This document shows, in pieces, positions 23,335 through 36,796 of a stretch of 64,000 nucleotides of DNA (position 1 is its first letter; each line of letters starts with the position of its first letter). Location of the stretch: assembly GCF_949987515.2 (NCBI RefSeq), contig NC_082696.1:35940431-36004430 (forward strand), written 5' to 3'. The stretch comes from Delphinus delphis (Eukaryota > Chordata > Mammalia > Artiodactyla > Delphinidae). Under the pieces are notes generated by a model. That model saw only the letters and a program-made list of their open reading frames with translations. It was not told where the DNA came from and ran no database searches. Position numbers and translations under genes: made by a program.

Positions 23335-25600
23335 TCCTTATGTGTTTTTATTTTGACATAATTTCAAACTTACAGAAAAGCTGCAAGACAATTTCAAAGG
23401 ATTCTCTTATACCTTTTACCTAGAATCTCAAAAAGATAAAAACTGAAACTTGCAGACATGATGCCACTTACCCCTAATTATTTCAAGTGTATATCCTGAA
23501 ATCAAGGACCTTCTTTTACATAATTAAGTGTAATCATCAAAATCAGGAAGTTAACATTGATACATAACTATTATTTAATATACAGTCACATTTTTCAAAT
23601 TGTCCATTTAATTACCATTGTAGAAAACAACTGCACAAAAACACAACAGCAGCAAAACAAACAAACAAACCCCCCTGCTGAATCTCACATTGCATTCAGT
23701 TTAATCTCCTTTAACCTAGAACAATTCTTCAGTCTTGCTTCGTGTTTTGTGACACTGACATTTTAAAGTGTGTAGCCAATTATATTTTGTTCCTCACGTT
23801 CCTCAATTTGAATTTGTCTGATGTTTCCTCAGGATTAGATTCGGGGTAGGCATTTTCGGCAGGAATTCCACAGGAGTGATGCTGTGTCTTTCTTAGGGTA
23901 TCATACCAGGAGGCATGTGATAGTGACATGCACCATTACTGATAACGTTTAATCATTTGGTTAAGGAGGTGCCTGCCAGATTTCTCCACTGAAAAGTTAC
24001 TGCTTTTTTCATTGTAGTTAATAAATATCTTATGGGAGAAACTTTAAGGCTATGTAAATACTCTGTCACTCATCAAATTCATACATACTAGTTTAGTACC
24101 CATTAATGATTCTTGCCTGAATCAATTACTTCAGTGATGGTTGTTAATGGTGACTTTCCAAGTCCATCATTTCTTCTATATTCATTAGTTGGTTTTGTAC
24201 TGTAAGGAAGAACTTTCTCTTCATATGTATGTATGTATGAATAGGACTATGGACTCATGGATTCTTATTTCATTCAATGGGTTATAATAACTTACTGTTA
24301 TTATTATTTCGATGCTCAAATTTCCAGATTTTGACTAGTGGGAAGTTCTTCGATCTGGCTTCTTTGTCCTTTTGGTATGCCTCCACCATTCTTTGAAGCA
24401 CATCCTTATTTTCTGCCACAAAAAGATTTTCTAGACTCAAGTTGTCCTTTCCATGCCCCGTTTTGTTTTGGGAATGGAGAATAGGTGTCACTGCTTCTAG
24501 GTCTTCTGAGTAGACAGAGCTGGGAAAAGCCACAGGAATCATTTAGACCTTCCTTCTTTCCACATTTGTAACTTTGTCAGTGAGGAATCGGGCTCCCACT
24601 GACCACTGTATATTTACTTATGTGCTTAATCCTAGAATATACAGAAAATAGTTTCATACCTTTATGTCAGTGATAGAAAGAAACCCTTGCTGACTGCACT
24701 TCAATAATTGTTAACACTTTTTGTTTTTAGCCTGAAGATATATAGTCCAACTATTCCACTTAAAAGTTACTTGAGTTAGTTTTCTCCCCCGTCTCCCAAC
24801 TGGTTCATTTGTTTGTTTCTGTTTGTATTCCATTTTAGTTTCTGCCCATCCTTGTTTTCTTGAGTATATGAAGAAGCATTCACATGATTCCACAAGTCAG
24901 GATTATATAAAGAGTGGTGTAATTTCCTACTATTCCTTTTGTTATTTTCACCAATATTATTAGTTTCTATTTTGTCCTGTGTTTCTTTATGTGCAGATGA
25001 GTAGTTATATGTGTATTTTCTAAATTTCTCTTCTCTCTTACACAAAACTAACACTGTAAATATGCTTCTCTTTTTTCATTTAACAATATATCCTGGAGAG
25101 CACTCCATATTGGTTCCATAGAGATCTTACTCATTCTTTCTTACAGTTGCCTAGTACTGCATTGTATAGATGCATCATTGTTTATACAAGTGCTCTCTTG
25201 TAAATGGGCATTTAAGGCTGGTTTCCAATATTTAACAATTATAAACAATACTGCAATGAATAATCTGAGTAATATTGTACAGATATATTTTTATAGTTTT
25301 GGAGGTGTATTTTCAGGGTAAATTCCTAGAAGTGGTATTGCTGGGTCAACAGGTAGACACACATGTAATTTTGTTAGATATTGCAAATCCCTGTCCATAA
25401 AGGTTTTGTACACACCCATTAGCAATGTATGAGAGTGCCTGTTTTAAATTTTTGCCATATGATAGATGAGAAATATAATCGCACTGTAATTTAAATTGCC
25501 ATTTATTTATCTTACCATGACCTAGGTTGATTATATTTTAATTTTTTTATGGGCCATTTGTATATTTCTTTTGTTGAATTGTCTATGTTTTCTGGGGACA
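23335..25600 (-). mobile_element. Ancient L1ME-type 3' region (antisense)
   Basis: The plus strand reads the antisense of an old L1: 'gacataatttcaaacttacag' near the left end, 'ctgatgtttcctcaggatta', 'ggtgcctgccagatttctcc', 'ttgaagcacatccttatttt', 'ggagagcactccatattggt', 'aattcctagaagtggtattg' and 'gcaatgtatgagagtgcctg'. It is long but carries no usable coding sequence. The 86-codon minus frame at 24282-24542, although it looks protein-like, falls inside this element. Confidence 0.75.
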
Positions 25601-27995
25601 ATATTTAGTTGGCCCATAGAATAAATGGAGCAAGTGAAATAAACATGCTCATCTTTAAACAGTTTTTGAGAGAGGAACCAACTTTATATTCAGAGGATTG
25701 TTGGTCTCCTCATCTGTAATCCATTGTCTACCACTGACAGGACTCTACCTAAGCTATCTCAGAGAGAGGGGAACCTACCTTGTTTAAAAGGATATCCAAA
25801 GCGGGAAGTTCCATAACAACTAGAGACATTGTTCTGATGCTTGCAATTGAGTTTGGGAAGTCAGGGAAGAAAGAATGAAAATAAAAGCTGGTTTTTCCAC
25901 TTAGTTGGGTGGTTAAATTCGCTGACCTTTAAGGTTCTTTTCCACCCTGAGTTTTATGATTCCATGAATCATTCCTCTGACTCAGGCAAAGTTAACGATG
26001 AAATGGCTGGGGAGGTGTAGGGGTCAGAGGTGACCTGGAGAGGTGGTAAGTGGGTGAGAACAAGGGGCAGAAGGGAGAGATTTTAAATGAGAATGCAGAG
26101 TTAAGAAATACATAATTTTTTTTTCTTCTTTCAAAACCTGGTATCAGGAGGAGGAGCAAAACTGTCCATTGGCAGAAAGGAATATTGAGTGGATAGGGAA
26201 CGGCAGGGGGCGATAGTGTGGCTGTAGTAGGGGATGCATTCAGAGAGCTGGACAGGATTTTAAGGATGAGTAACATGACAAAAGCATCATCAGCCACTGT
26301 TCCACAGGGAAAATAAGGCAGTTATGGGGGTGCACAAAGTCCTTAGAGTGATTTTTCCTTCTTCCAATTCCAATTACTTTGTATTTACATATATTAAAAA
26401 AAAACTGCTTGGGATGAAACAAACTAAGGTAAAACCTATAACATTTTCTGAACAGAAATAAATGCACTGCATTTTGAAAAACTATTTCAGATTTTAAGGC
26501 CTTACTTAGAGGCAAGACATTAAGGGAGAAGTGAAAATCTTCTCTACATCAAGGTATTTATAAGAAAAGATTGAAAGTATCTTGAGGTAACAATGTTATT
26601 TAGCTATTCAGTTGTAGAAGATATTTTCCTTCAGTTGACCCAAGGAGAGGTTGAGTTTGCAAATCATTGTATACGAAAGTAGACATGCCATTTTCATTTT
26701 GTCTTAAAGAAATATTCGAAATAATGATATACAAAGGAGAAGAAAGCCTGGAGAATGACTTCGGTGACTGTGGCACTATGGTCACTTAAAATGAGTATAT
26801 AATGTTTTCTTGTTATAGCAATGATGATGATGATAATGATGATGGTTATTATGATAGTGATAATTAATAAAAAGGCTCACTGGAAAGCTTGAGCTTCTTT
26901 TTTTGCTAGTATGATGGAATCTTTCTATCGCCACAGGGTGGAAAGAAATCTGAGAGTGGAAATTCACGTGCAAGCAGCACCAAGGGAGCATAAATAAGGA
27001 AATGATGTTCCCTTTGAAATGACCTCCGCGCTTCCCTTGTTCTTCTGTGTTGGTTTCACTTTGCTCGACTTCTGAATGACTGAGCTGCAGAAGACAAGTC
27101 CTTAGTGCTCTTTGATCAGTGCTCTCATGCTTTTTTTCTCTCTCCTCCTTTCAGAATGTGCTTTCAGGACTTTCTTTACACTAGGATATATGTGTCCAAT
27201 AAGTTCAACATGCTATTTACCTCATGAGTATTTATAAGAGCAGAAGCACTAAGAAAAAGGAATAAACCTCTGATTGTAGAATCTCAGTCACCAGCTACTG
27301 GGAACATTTTTGAGGGTATAGGAATCTCTAAAAATGCTCCTTAACTCATACCACTTTATCCATCCATTCATTTCTCAAATATTTATTAGACACATAATGG
27401 GTGTGTTGCAGGTTGTGTTCTCTGGAAGCATCTGGAGTCCAAGATATTTATTAGGCATCAACACCTGTGAAAAGAAGGGGACAGAAGCAGAATTGGGCCA
27501 AGAGAAGTCAAATTGCAAAGTAGAACTGACAAGATCTCAGCTCATTGAGCAGGGAGCTCTGACATCAGACTGCCCATTAGAGTTGTCTCAAATCAGCTTC
27601 AGGCCTTTATCCTCCAACACCACTCTCCCCTTCTTGCTCAGTTACTGGATGCAGTCTTCCGGAAAAGGCATGATTTCAGGTGAGGCAACTATTTATCTAC
27701 AGCTGAGGCCAACCCTGATGGAGCTAGCAGCTGGAGGCTGACCCCACTCTCAGCAGCTGGGCAGCAAGTCTTTCCTTGAAGGGGCATCTGGGAGGCACAT
27801 CTCTGTGCCAGACCCTGAGCTAGGTGCAGGGAACAAGTAGGTAAGGAAGACACAGTCCCTTTGCTCGAGGAGAAATAATTCCGTCTGATCTATCGATGGT
27901 TATCTCTGACTAATTTTTTTCTTAATAATTCTTGATTGCCCAAAGCCCTGGATGAGGAGCTTTCCTATTCATGGGCAAACAGTAATGGTGTATTG
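25601..27995. other. Single-copy DNA, no gene recognised
   Basis: It contains the longest frame outside transposons (135 codons, plus, 27334-27741). That frame shows no motif, and part of it may be an eroded repeat ('aaatatttattagacacataa' near its start). A trinucleotide-like stretch lies at 26820-26870. Confidence 0.4.
26820..26870. repeat. Imperfect ATG/ATA microsatellite
   Basis: 'atgatgatgatgataatgat' and following degenerate units. Confidence 0.8.
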
Positions 27996-27999
27996 AAAA

Positions 28000-28195
28000 T
28001 AGCACAGAGAGACCTGGGTTAGCCCTTGGAGAAGTCACGTTTCCTGAGTCTTCATTTATTTATCTATGTGATGAATATCACAATATCCTTTAGAGAGAGT
28101 TCTAGAAATTAGACAAGGTATTTATACATTTCCTAGCAAAGTGTTCTAATACTTAGTAAGTGCTCAATAAATGGTAGCTGTTATTACTACCCTCC
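28000..28195 (+). repeat. MIR element (sense)
   Basis: 'gacctgggttagccct', 'tcatttatttatctatgtga' and 'ttagtaagtgctcaataaat' with 'ggtagctgttattact' give the MIR core and tail in sense order. Confidence 0.85.
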
Positions 28196-28725
28196 TCAGC
28201 CTCATTGGGTTCATGGCCACGACCATCAGCCTTCTCTATAAATCCATTATGATGGGCTTGAGTCATCTTTTCTGTCCTTCATTTTGACCATGACATACCT
28301 TCTCAAATATGTCTGAGTCCTCACATCCTATTTCAAAGCTCTTTAGCTCTCTGATTCTTATGAGTTTACTAACGTCTATTTCCCCCACCCCTGCTATTTA
28401 TATTTGCTCCTTTCTAGGAAAAATTTCCTTAATACTTCTACTCCATCCTTAAGTTTTATCTCCTTGGCTACAACTCATGTCTAGAAAACTTGTACCCTTT
28501 AGTTTGGCAGACATTCTTACACATTAAAACATTCCATATTTTTCATAACTTTCTCCAGGATGACTGGAAAAGAGCAGCAAATTCTCACTGACACAATCCT
28601 TCCTGATTCTTTTTTAATACTATTATCACCTATATCTTACTGCATATGTTTTCTAGTTGGCTTACATGCGGCATTCATAAAAATTCATTATCTAGGTAAA
28701 GCTAGAAGTAATCGTAGAAAATTTT
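28196..28725. other. Single-copy or heavily eroded DNA
   Basis: Pyrimidine-rich. It may contain an L2 remnant but nothing I can support. Confidence 0.3.
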
Positions 28726-28727
28726 GG

Positions 28728-28850
28728 CCACATCTTTCTCATTTAGAAGATGGGGAAATTGTTCCTACAGAAGTTAAGTTGCTCATATTCACACAACTAG
28801 TTAAGCAGACACTAGAATTCTGATGATTAAAGTTGTTTAACTCTATGCTT
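28728..28850 (-). repeat. MIR fragment (antisense)
   Basis: 'ttagaagatggggaaattg', then 'ttcacacaactagttaagc' and 'ctagaattctgat' read as antisense MIR. Confidence 0.65.
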
Positions 28851-31800
28851 CGGTCTCTTCTTCATTTTCTGTGCCACTAATGCCATCTTAAGTTTATATC
28901 CCTAAGGAATAAAGAAATGAATCAACAGAGTCAGCAGAGAATTCCTCTTTAAGAGCTTAATAAACACATGAGGGAAGATGATTCTCACTTACCTTTTGTT
29001 TTCTCAATTAGTCATCCCAGAATGAGGGGAGATGGGCCAGTCTTGAGCAGTAAGCTAGCTGTCTTTGTCTCCATCTTCCCTTCTCCCCTCTCCGTACACC
29101 TCTGCTAGGAACCCTACAATGTTAGCTAGGCTGTCTCTGTCAGGTGATGCTTCGGGAAGAATTGAGGTCCTTTGCTTACCTTCAGGTTCTGACCGTCCTG
29201 CAGTCCCGGATCTCAGATATCAGTTTCCTGAGACCTTTTAAGATGAGGGCAGGACCCTATACCGCAAGTCTCAGAGTGGATATGAGAATCTATAGGTCCA
29301 GCAAGTGCTCTCAAAGGTGAGTTGCTCAGAGGAATGCACATTTCACCTGGAATAGAGGAAGGGAAATCATTCCAGTGGTATGTTCATGAGGAGGTTTTGT
29401 TGGCGGTTGGATGGACACATTTTAAACACGTGAATAATCCCTGGAAAACACCTCATGGAACTAGTGACTTCAGAGGGCTGTGGGGTTTTCCCTTTGTTCA
29501 AGTTCTGGGTCGTGGTGTTCTTTGCTGACAGTTCAATGTATATTCAGAAAAATTCAGTTTGACTTGGGCCAGTTCCAAACCACAGACCTCCTTTGCATTC
29601 CTGCCCTTTCTACTGTGTCCTCTGTGGGATTTGTAGAAGAGGACAAGACAGTCTGGAGAAAAAAAAGATTTTATATTTATTAATTATAATTATAAATTTG
29701 TCAAGTTGGAAAGTTTATCTTTAAGTCAAAAGTTAGATCTCAAAGACCATGTGAGAAATTACAGATTATCTCAGGTGTTTCTGAAAGATGCAATTTAGGT
29801 TTACAGAGTTCCCTCTGAGTAACTCAACAGGTGTCAAATGGGGTATCCTTTCAACACAATGGTTGTTTGGGAAATTTTTTTCTTTAATTTTTGGAGTCAT
29901 AGGTTCAGCAAACATACCTTTTCCATTTCTTTTTTTTTGAAGCCCAGACACTGCTTTTGCTCATTAATTGACGGTAAATTGGTTTATATTATTAAGAAGT
30001 TACTAAGACTATTAATGCTCTTTGTAATTCTCAAAAGGCATAGAATTTTAACTTACTCTTCTTCACAGTTCCTAAACAATAAAAGCATCATGGCACACCT
30101 CTTGTTATAAACATCTTTTCACAGGGTTGGAATTGTGATTAAGGAATGAACTGTCCCTGCCCTCATGGAGTTTAAAGTCTGGAGAGAAATCAGACATTGA
30201 GCAGGCATTTATGTACCAGGAAGACAACACCTCCGTAAATACTGGATGCTGTTGTTTAATAAGATTACTGTTGAACACCAGGTAAGAATGATTAGAAGTG
30301 GCCAAAAAGATAACTGCACGTAGGAATATTTTAATCTGTGTTGAATACAGTGGTGATTGCTTAGCAACTCTTACTTAAGAGGGTTGGAGAAGAAAAGTGA
30401 AAAATTTTTACAAAGATAGCTATTGTTTTTAAGTTTGTAGTTTCTCCTTTCTCAGAAGAAACCTAAATAATGGCCTTTAGGCTTTGGTTGGGGCATAACT
30501 ATTTAATCTGGTTGTTCCTGGAATTGCCTGGGGGCGGGGGGTTCACAGTGGGCAGGGAGGGAATGTTGGCCTGGCTTCATTTTTGCTTGCACAGATTCAA
30601 AACACTTACTTCTTTTCAGAGACCCTAAAGATATTTTTTATTTAGAAATATAAATTAATAAATAGGAACAATGGAAACTTCAAGGAAAGAGACTGTATCT
30701 GAATATCAAGAAGCCTGTATCAGTCAGATCTGCTAGCCTCTGGAACAGCATGTCTCAGGAAGTATGAGAAACCTTGTTGCTTGGTATCATTTCAAACTGG
30801 AGTGACTAATCTGATACTAAAACAAAAGAAATCATAGCTTGCACCAACAAAAGAATAAATGAAAAGACTTAGTAAAGATTTTCTACTTTAAGTTCTTTGC
30901 CATAGTTTTCATATTTGACCGACCATTACCAGCATAGTAAAGATAATCATTTCCTAGCTTAATAGGTTTCTATTGGGTATATATTCTCATAAACACATAG
31001 CACAATAATAAAAAGCAGGAAATTTTGAAATCATTACATGACAATAAAATTATAGTGAGGCATGTACTCGCTCTGCACATCTGGAATAAATATTCCCCAG
31101 AATAAAAGAGACTATTGGGTGAGTTTTCAGTCTGTTTTAATTCCAGAAGCTCATGGTGGATATGCTGATTAGGATCCTCTTCTGCTTTTGTGATAGATAG
31201 AAACACACAAATGTGGCACCACAGCATCAACTGTAAAGTCGTAGCTGGAGGCCGCTGCCATCTCTTTAGCACCATCCATCCCAAGCACTTGGTATCATTT
31301 CTGAAATTCAGCCCAGGATGCAACAGTCAGATTCACTGCATTATATACCTTCAGAATGCATTGGTTTCAACTTTTTAACAGTCTAGATTTATTATTATTA
31401 ATAGAATGAATGTAGGAAGATATTTGCTTCTACATAGTAAATGTTGAATAAAAATAATTTTGTTTTTACTGGAAGAAAAAAAGATGAACCTGACAAACAT
31501 GCGGATAATATGTATCTGGAGCATGTTTCATTAGCACAAGGAAGTTTTAGCATGTAAGCAAGTTAGAAAGGATAGAGTCTTTCAGGTGAATCAGGAGATA
31601 GTTCTGAAGTATCCAGACCAGGATGTGGATTACAGCAGGCCAGGGCAGTTGGTCAAATTCTAGAAATAGAGACAGGGTTGGCTGCTTCAGGTAGGAAGCT
31701 CTGAGGCAGGGAAGAGCTGGGCCCCTGAGCAGGAATGGTCAAGCATGTCCTATAGGCAGAAGTCAGCAGGCCCAGTTTCTGGGAGGCTAGCGGATCAAGA

Positions 31801-33035
31801 GACACTCAAGGTGAGCAGTGAAAAGAAGACAGAAGCGATTTGTTCTCGGCCTCTTTTTGAACTTCTGCTATGTGGGTGGGCCAGGGCTTGCAGGTGTCCG
31901 TAGCCAGGAGAGAAGGACCTCGCTAAGATCAGCTTTCAGTTTTCTGTTATCCTCACCCCTTGTCTCAAGCTATTCAGCAATATTGCATCTTTAATGGTTA
32001 AGCTCTGAGGCAGGTGGCTATTTGTAAGCCTACTAATTAGATAAAGGGACTGATTTGCACCAGGATGCAGATAATGCATGGAATTGTGCCAAGACCCACA
32101 GCTCAGGAGTTTATGACCCCCAGCTACCATGGCGACCACAGCTATTCAGTTGGAAGAGCCTTTTTGTTGTGGGATAGTAGGCAGCACACAGGGCAGAGCA
32201 TCAGCTTCTGTGTGGTTTGAAACAGAAAACTGAAAATGGAAGAGAAGAGACAAGTAGGCAAGAAGGCATTAGATTTATACCCAAATGGGTAGAATATTCT
32301 GTGGGCTCACTTCCACCTGTTTATTAGAAAAAGCAGGGCCTTTCCTTGAGGGCAACTGTCTGATAAGCCTGAGATTTGGAAGGAAACATGTGTTTGTGGA
32401 ACTTCTTGCACTGTCTTCACACTTCACAACCCTTACCTCTGTGCCTTTGATTTCTTATTCTTATCTTTATTTTTTCCAAATGTTTTGTTGTATTCACTAA
32501 GCAGAACATATAGTAAGCTGCAACCTCATGACTCCAGAAAAAACAGAGATCTATTTTCTGGTTTTAATGTGTGTACTATAATCATATATTCTAGAGCTGG
32601 AAGAGGCTATAGAGTTAGATGGTCACATGCCCAGTTTCACTGAGACTCTCCTGTGCCCTGGTGCAATAATGAACAGTTCCCCTTTTCATCCTTGAAAGCA
32701 ACCTGCTTGGGGGCAATGATTATCCTACTTAGAGATTATGTTATCCAACTCTTCATTTTGTAGGTAAAGACCTAGAGTATTTAAAAAACTTGAACACCAA
32801 GCTGAGGAGTTAGAACTCTTGAAATGGAGACAACTATTATAAAAGGGGAACATAAGAGTGAAATGAAGAACCATTGAATCTAGGCTGGATCGGGAAGAAA
32901 ATAAATCCAGAAAAAGGCTGAAAGATGGGGAAGCAGGAGAGGGAGGGATCAGGCGCAGGAAATAGAGAACTGAAAGGATAGGAAGTTGTGGTCAAAGATT
33001 GGGATATTGAGTTTGTGATTTCAAAGGTGAAGCAT
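28851..33035. other. Mostly single-copy DNA, no gene recognised
   Basis: No coding exon is seen. Positions 30140-30200 ('ctgtccctgccctcatggag', 'gagagaaatcagacattgag') are a piece of a common old repeat. Positions 32700-32825 look like a worn antisense MIR. A G run lies near 30531-30541. Frames such as 30970-31323 (117 codons, minus) show no domain. Confidence 0.4.
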
Positions 33036-33039
33036 TAAC

Positions 33040-33460
33040 AGTGTGGCCTCGGGGTGCAGAAGCCCCAGCAGGAAACGAATAACCCACGTAAGGATTAACC
33101 AGAGACAGTTTAATAAAACGACTGTTTACAGAGGTGTGAGCAGGTAAAACAAAGAAACAAAAAAACCAACAAGGGATGGTGAGACATTCAGGAATGAGTA
33201 CAGACAGAAAGCCATGCCATTTTCATCCCTAGGCTTAAAAAACCAAGGAGAGGGAGTGGTGTTATTGAACCCTGGCTGGTGTTGTAGCCAGGCGAGAGGT
33301 ACTGTGCCTAGGAGCTCTGGCCATAACTAGATGAATGCAGCTATTGGCAAAACTTTGGTTAGAAAAGGATGTGTGAGGATGGGATCACTGTCTCCTTCTA
33401 CTCTTAGATCTCCTGCCAGGGCCTCCTGTTGGTTAAGTCTAAACAAGAGGCAGAAAGAAG
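33040..33460 (+). repeat. Probable ancient interspersed repeat, unassigned
   Basis: 'gagacagtttaataaaacga', 'ctgtttacagaggtgtgagc', 'gaaccctggctggtg' and 'ctcctgccagggcctcctgt' recall a repeat seen across placental mammals. I cannot name it with confidence. Confidence 0.4.
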
Positions 33461-33809
33461 CAGAGAAGCTCAGAAGATGGATCTGACAGGCACTGAGAAA
33501 ATAATCAACACTTTAAAGTGTTGTGAAAATAGAGAGTTGCAGCAATTGTCTGTAGATATTGGCTTCACCCAGGATGATAGTGAGAGAGGGGGTGGAGAAA
33601 AGATGTAATATTCTCTCCCAGAATTTTATATATATACAGTACCATTCTGCAGAACTATAATATATGATAACTGATTCTTAGAAATATGACCAGAAGGCAA
33701 TCTAAGATTTTGAGGTCTCATAAAAAGTAAAGCTTATTCAGATAGTTTTGGTGTTATCTGTATTTTGTATTCCTATTATTTACAAATTATAAATCCTTGT
33801 GTAGGCCAT

Positions 33810-34551
33810 AATAAAGGGCTGAATATACATTCCACCTTAAACAACTAGAAAACCAGAGAAAATATATGAAGCAATGGTTTTTAGACATGGTCAAAGGCAG
33901 CTGAGGAGAGTGATCACTGAGAGAAAGGGAACAATGAAGAGAACTCTATGATTTCCACAGTTTACTGCTTGGGAGAGATTCCAGGCTGCAACCCAGGGAA
34001 GGGAATCCAAAGAGATCTTAGATAATTTTCTAAATTAAAAAGACAGAATTTGCAGTTCGGGAGGCCAACATGGCTAGAATTTGCAGAGAAAAATGCCAGA
34101 AAAAGGGAACTACCAAGTGAAAAAGAATTTAGAGAGATGTACAGAGGGGTTCCTTCAAGCCTTTGACTGAATACTTTTATGAACATGCATATGAAGAAAC
34201 TCTTCAGGCTGGGAAAAGAACCATTGCAAAGGAGTAGGTAGAATAATCTCTGGAGCTTAGACAGATTGGGAATAGTTCAGGTTTCCACCAGCCAGAGTAG
34301 AAAGATATTCTAATACATGGGGCATTAGGTAGAATCCTTAAAAAGGACCAAGTTAGCTGTAGACTAAAGGCTGCTCTGGACGTACCCTAACACATTTTAA
34401 AAGCAAACCTTGACAGAATCAAACTGATTTCAAGCAACAAAACTGTGTCCCAGAAAAGCTTCATAATATTAAAAGAATACAAAAAATCCAGCAGCTAAAA
34501 ATATAATATTTGCTAAGTCTGTCATACAAACAAAAAGATTATCAGACATTC
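33810..34551 (+). mobile_element. Ancient L1/HAL1-like element, 5' part (sense)
   Basis: 'ccttaaacaactagaaaacca', 'gaagcaatggtttttagac' and 'aaaaatgccagaaaaaggg' read as the region upstream of and entering ORF1 of an old L1 or half-L1. It is split at 34552 by a younger L1 insert and resumes at 34936. Confidence 0.6.
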
Positions 34552-34566
34552 AAAGAAACAGGAAAA

Positions 34567-34920
34567 AAAAATAGTGCTGATGAACTTAGTTGCAGGGCAG
34601 GAATAAAGAGGTAGAAATAGAGAATGGACTTGAGGACATGGGGTGGGCAGGGGAAGCTGGGGCAAAGTGAGATCAACATATATACACTACCGGATGTAAA
34701 ATAGTTGGCTGGTGGGAAGCAGCAACATAGCACAGGGAGATCAGCTCGGTGCTCTGTGATGACTTAGAGGGGTGGGATAGGGAGGATGGGAGGGAGGCTC
34801 AAGAGGGAAGGAATATGGGGACATGTGTATGCATATGGCTGATTCGCTTTGTTGTGCAACAGAAACTAACACAGTATTGTGAAGCAATTATACTCCAATA
34901 AAGAACTATTAAAAAAGAAA
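34567..34920 (+). mobile_element. Young 5'-truncated L1, 3' UTR only
   Basis: 'gggaagcagcaacatagcac', 'gaggggtgggatagggagg', 'ctgattcgctttgttgtgc' and 'gcaattatactccaataaag' are the end of the cetartiodactyl L1 3' UTR, followed by a short A-rich tail. A 15-bp target-site duplication (aaagaaacaggaaaa) lies at 34552-34566 and 34921-34935. The element contains no coding sequence. Confidence 0.92.
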
Positions 34921-34935
34921 AAAGAAACAGGAAAA

Positions 34936-35385
34936 TATAACCCATAAGATCATCACTAAAGTAAAAACAAACTCAAAAATGACCCAGAAGGTAGACTTAG
35001 CAGATAAAGGTGGTAAAACAGCAGTTATAAATATATTCTTATATATTGAGAAAGATAAAGGACAACATGAACACAATGATCAGAGGAAGCAGAAGATATA
35101 GAAAAGACAAAAGTGAATCTTCTAGAGTTGAAAAATACAAGTCTGAAATAAAAAGTACAATGGAAGTAATTAACACCACATTAGACACTGCAAAAGAAAA
35201 GGCTAGTAGTGAACTCAAAGACATAACAATAGATTCTATCCAAATTGAAACACAGAAAGAAAAATGACTAAGAAAAAGTGAACAAAGCATTAGTCATGTG
35301 TGGGACATAATGTGAGACAATATCAAACCATTTAACGTACATGTTATTGGACTCCCTAAAAGGGGATGGCAGAAAAATATTTAAA
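34936..35385 (+). pseudogene. Ancient L1/HAL1-like ORF1 remnant (resumes after insert)
   Basis: A Lys/Glu/Arg-rich reading typical of the L1 ORF1 coiled-coil runs through 35046-35267 (73 codons: RKIKDNMNTMIRGSRR, then DTAKEKASSELKDITID). It is followed by 'attggactccctaaaagggg', which corresponds to the ORF1 RNA-binding region start. Frames break before and after. It is a relic RNA-binding protein gene of a retrotransposon and not functional. Confidence 0.6.
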
Positions 35386-35399
35386 GTAATAATCAATCA

Positions 35400-35930
35400 C
35401 TTTATCTACCAATATCTACCCTCCCTTTCCTTCCTTGTGATCAAACAAGTGACAACAGTCAAATCTCTTACCACACAATCCAGAAATTACTCCTTGGTAT
35501 TTACCCAGAGAAGTTGAAAACATATGTCCACACAAAACCCTGCACATGTTATTCACAGCAGCTTTATTTATAATTGCCAACACTTGGAAACAACCAAGAT
35601 GTCCTTCAGTAGGTGAGTGGATAAATAAACTGTGGTGCATCCAGACCATAGAATACTATTCAGCTCTAAAAAGAAATGAGCTATCAAGCCATGAAAAGAC
35701 ATGGAGGAATGTTAAATGCATATTGCTAAGTGAAAGAAGCCAATCTGAAAAGACTATATACGGTATTATTCCAACTACGAGAGTCTGGAAAAGACAAAAC
35801 TTATAGAGACAGTAAAAAGTTCAGTAGTTGCCAGGGGTAAGAGTGAGGAGGAATGAATAGCAAGAGCACAAAGTATTCTTAGGACAGTAAAAGTACTCTG
35901 TATGATACCATCTTAAAATAATTAGTATAG
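35400..35930 (+). mobile_element. Old L1M 3' end (ORF2 C-terminus and 3' UTR, sense)
   Basis: 'cacagcagctttatttataat', 'ggtgcatccagaccatagaat' and 'agtgaaagaagccaatctga' are conserved landmarks of the ORF2 C-terminal end. The 86-codon frame at 35546-35806 includes the L1-like string CIQTIEYYSALKRN, a recognisable ORF2 tail. Confidence 0.8.
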
Positions 35931-35989
35931 TAGATTTAAACCCAACCACATTGACAATGATATTAAATGTAAATTGTCCAAAATAGATT

Positions 35990-36295
35990 TTTAAAATAGA
36001 AATACAGTGTGAGCCACATATATAATTAAAATTTTTCTAATACTCATGTGATGAATAAAATGTATGAAAATAGTTTTAATAATTTACTTAATTTAACCCA
36101 AAGTATATAAAATATTTCAATATGTAATTAGATAAATATTGAGATATTTTCTATTTTGATTTCATGTAAGACTAAGTCTTCAAAAACTTGTTGTATTTTA
36201 CACTTGAAGCATATCTCATTTTATGATAGCCATATTTCAAGCGCTCAATATCCACATGTGGTCAGTGGCTACCATATTGTACAGGGTATGTCTAA
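35990..36295. mobile_element. Fossil non-autonomous DNA transposon-like repeat
   Basis: 'gtgtgagccacatatataatt', 'ttacttaatttaacccaaag', 'gtattttacacttgaagcat' and 'tcaatatccacatgtggtca' follow a well-known mammalian repeat (consensus beginning gtccaatagaaatataatgtgagccac). I do not assign the subfamily. Confidence 0.6.
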
Positions 36296-36339
36296 ATACT
36301 CCAATTAAAAGTCAAAGATTGTCACATTAAAAAAAAGTA

Positions 36340-36796
36340 AGGCTCACTATTTATCCTTTATAAGAAACCCACTTTGAATGTAAAGATAGATAGCATAAAA
36401 GTCAAAGAATGTAAGAAGATATTCTATGTAAACACTCATCAAAAGGAATTTGGAGTTGCCATATTAATATTGAAGTAAATTTCAGAATAAGGAATATACC
36501 CGGGATAAAGAGGGACATTTTATAATGATAAGTAGTAAATTCATTATGAGGACCTAACAAACCTAAATGTTAATGTACATAACAAAAGAGCTTCCAAATA
36601 TATGAAATGAATCTGATAGAAATGAAAAGAGAGCTAGATAAACCTACAAATATAGCCGGAGATTTTAACAGTCCTCTTTGTTGATGGAATAAGTAGACAG
36701 AAAACTCATTGAGGGAAAGGAGACTCACCAACACTATCAGCCAAATTGACATTTATAGAACCATTCACTCAACAACAGCAGAATAAATATTCCTTT
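36340..36796 (+). pseudogene. Old L1M ORF2 relic, endonuclease region (sense)
   Basis: 'tcaaaaggaatttggagttg', 'caaatatagccggagatttt' and 'attcactcaacaacagcag' correspond to the ORF2 endonuclease portion of an old L1, with many stops. It is interrupted at 36797 by a young L1 insert. Confidence 0.65.

Noticed and set aside
24282..24542. 86-codon minus-strand frame that looks protein-like
   Set aside because: It falls inside an ancient L1ME-type 3' region whose landmarks continue on both sides; it is a chance open frame in a transposon relic.
27334..27741. 135-codon plus-strand frame, longest outside clear transposons
   Set aside because: No domain, no splice or promoter support, mixed composition, and its start resembles an eroded repeat. 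In 64 kb a chance frame of this size is not surprising.
30125..30281. Possible exon between TTTTCACAG and CAG/GTAAGA
   Set aside because: The middle is an old interspersed repeat piece, no open frame runs through it, and such site pairs are frequent by chance; kept as weaker than the 7692-7726 candidate.
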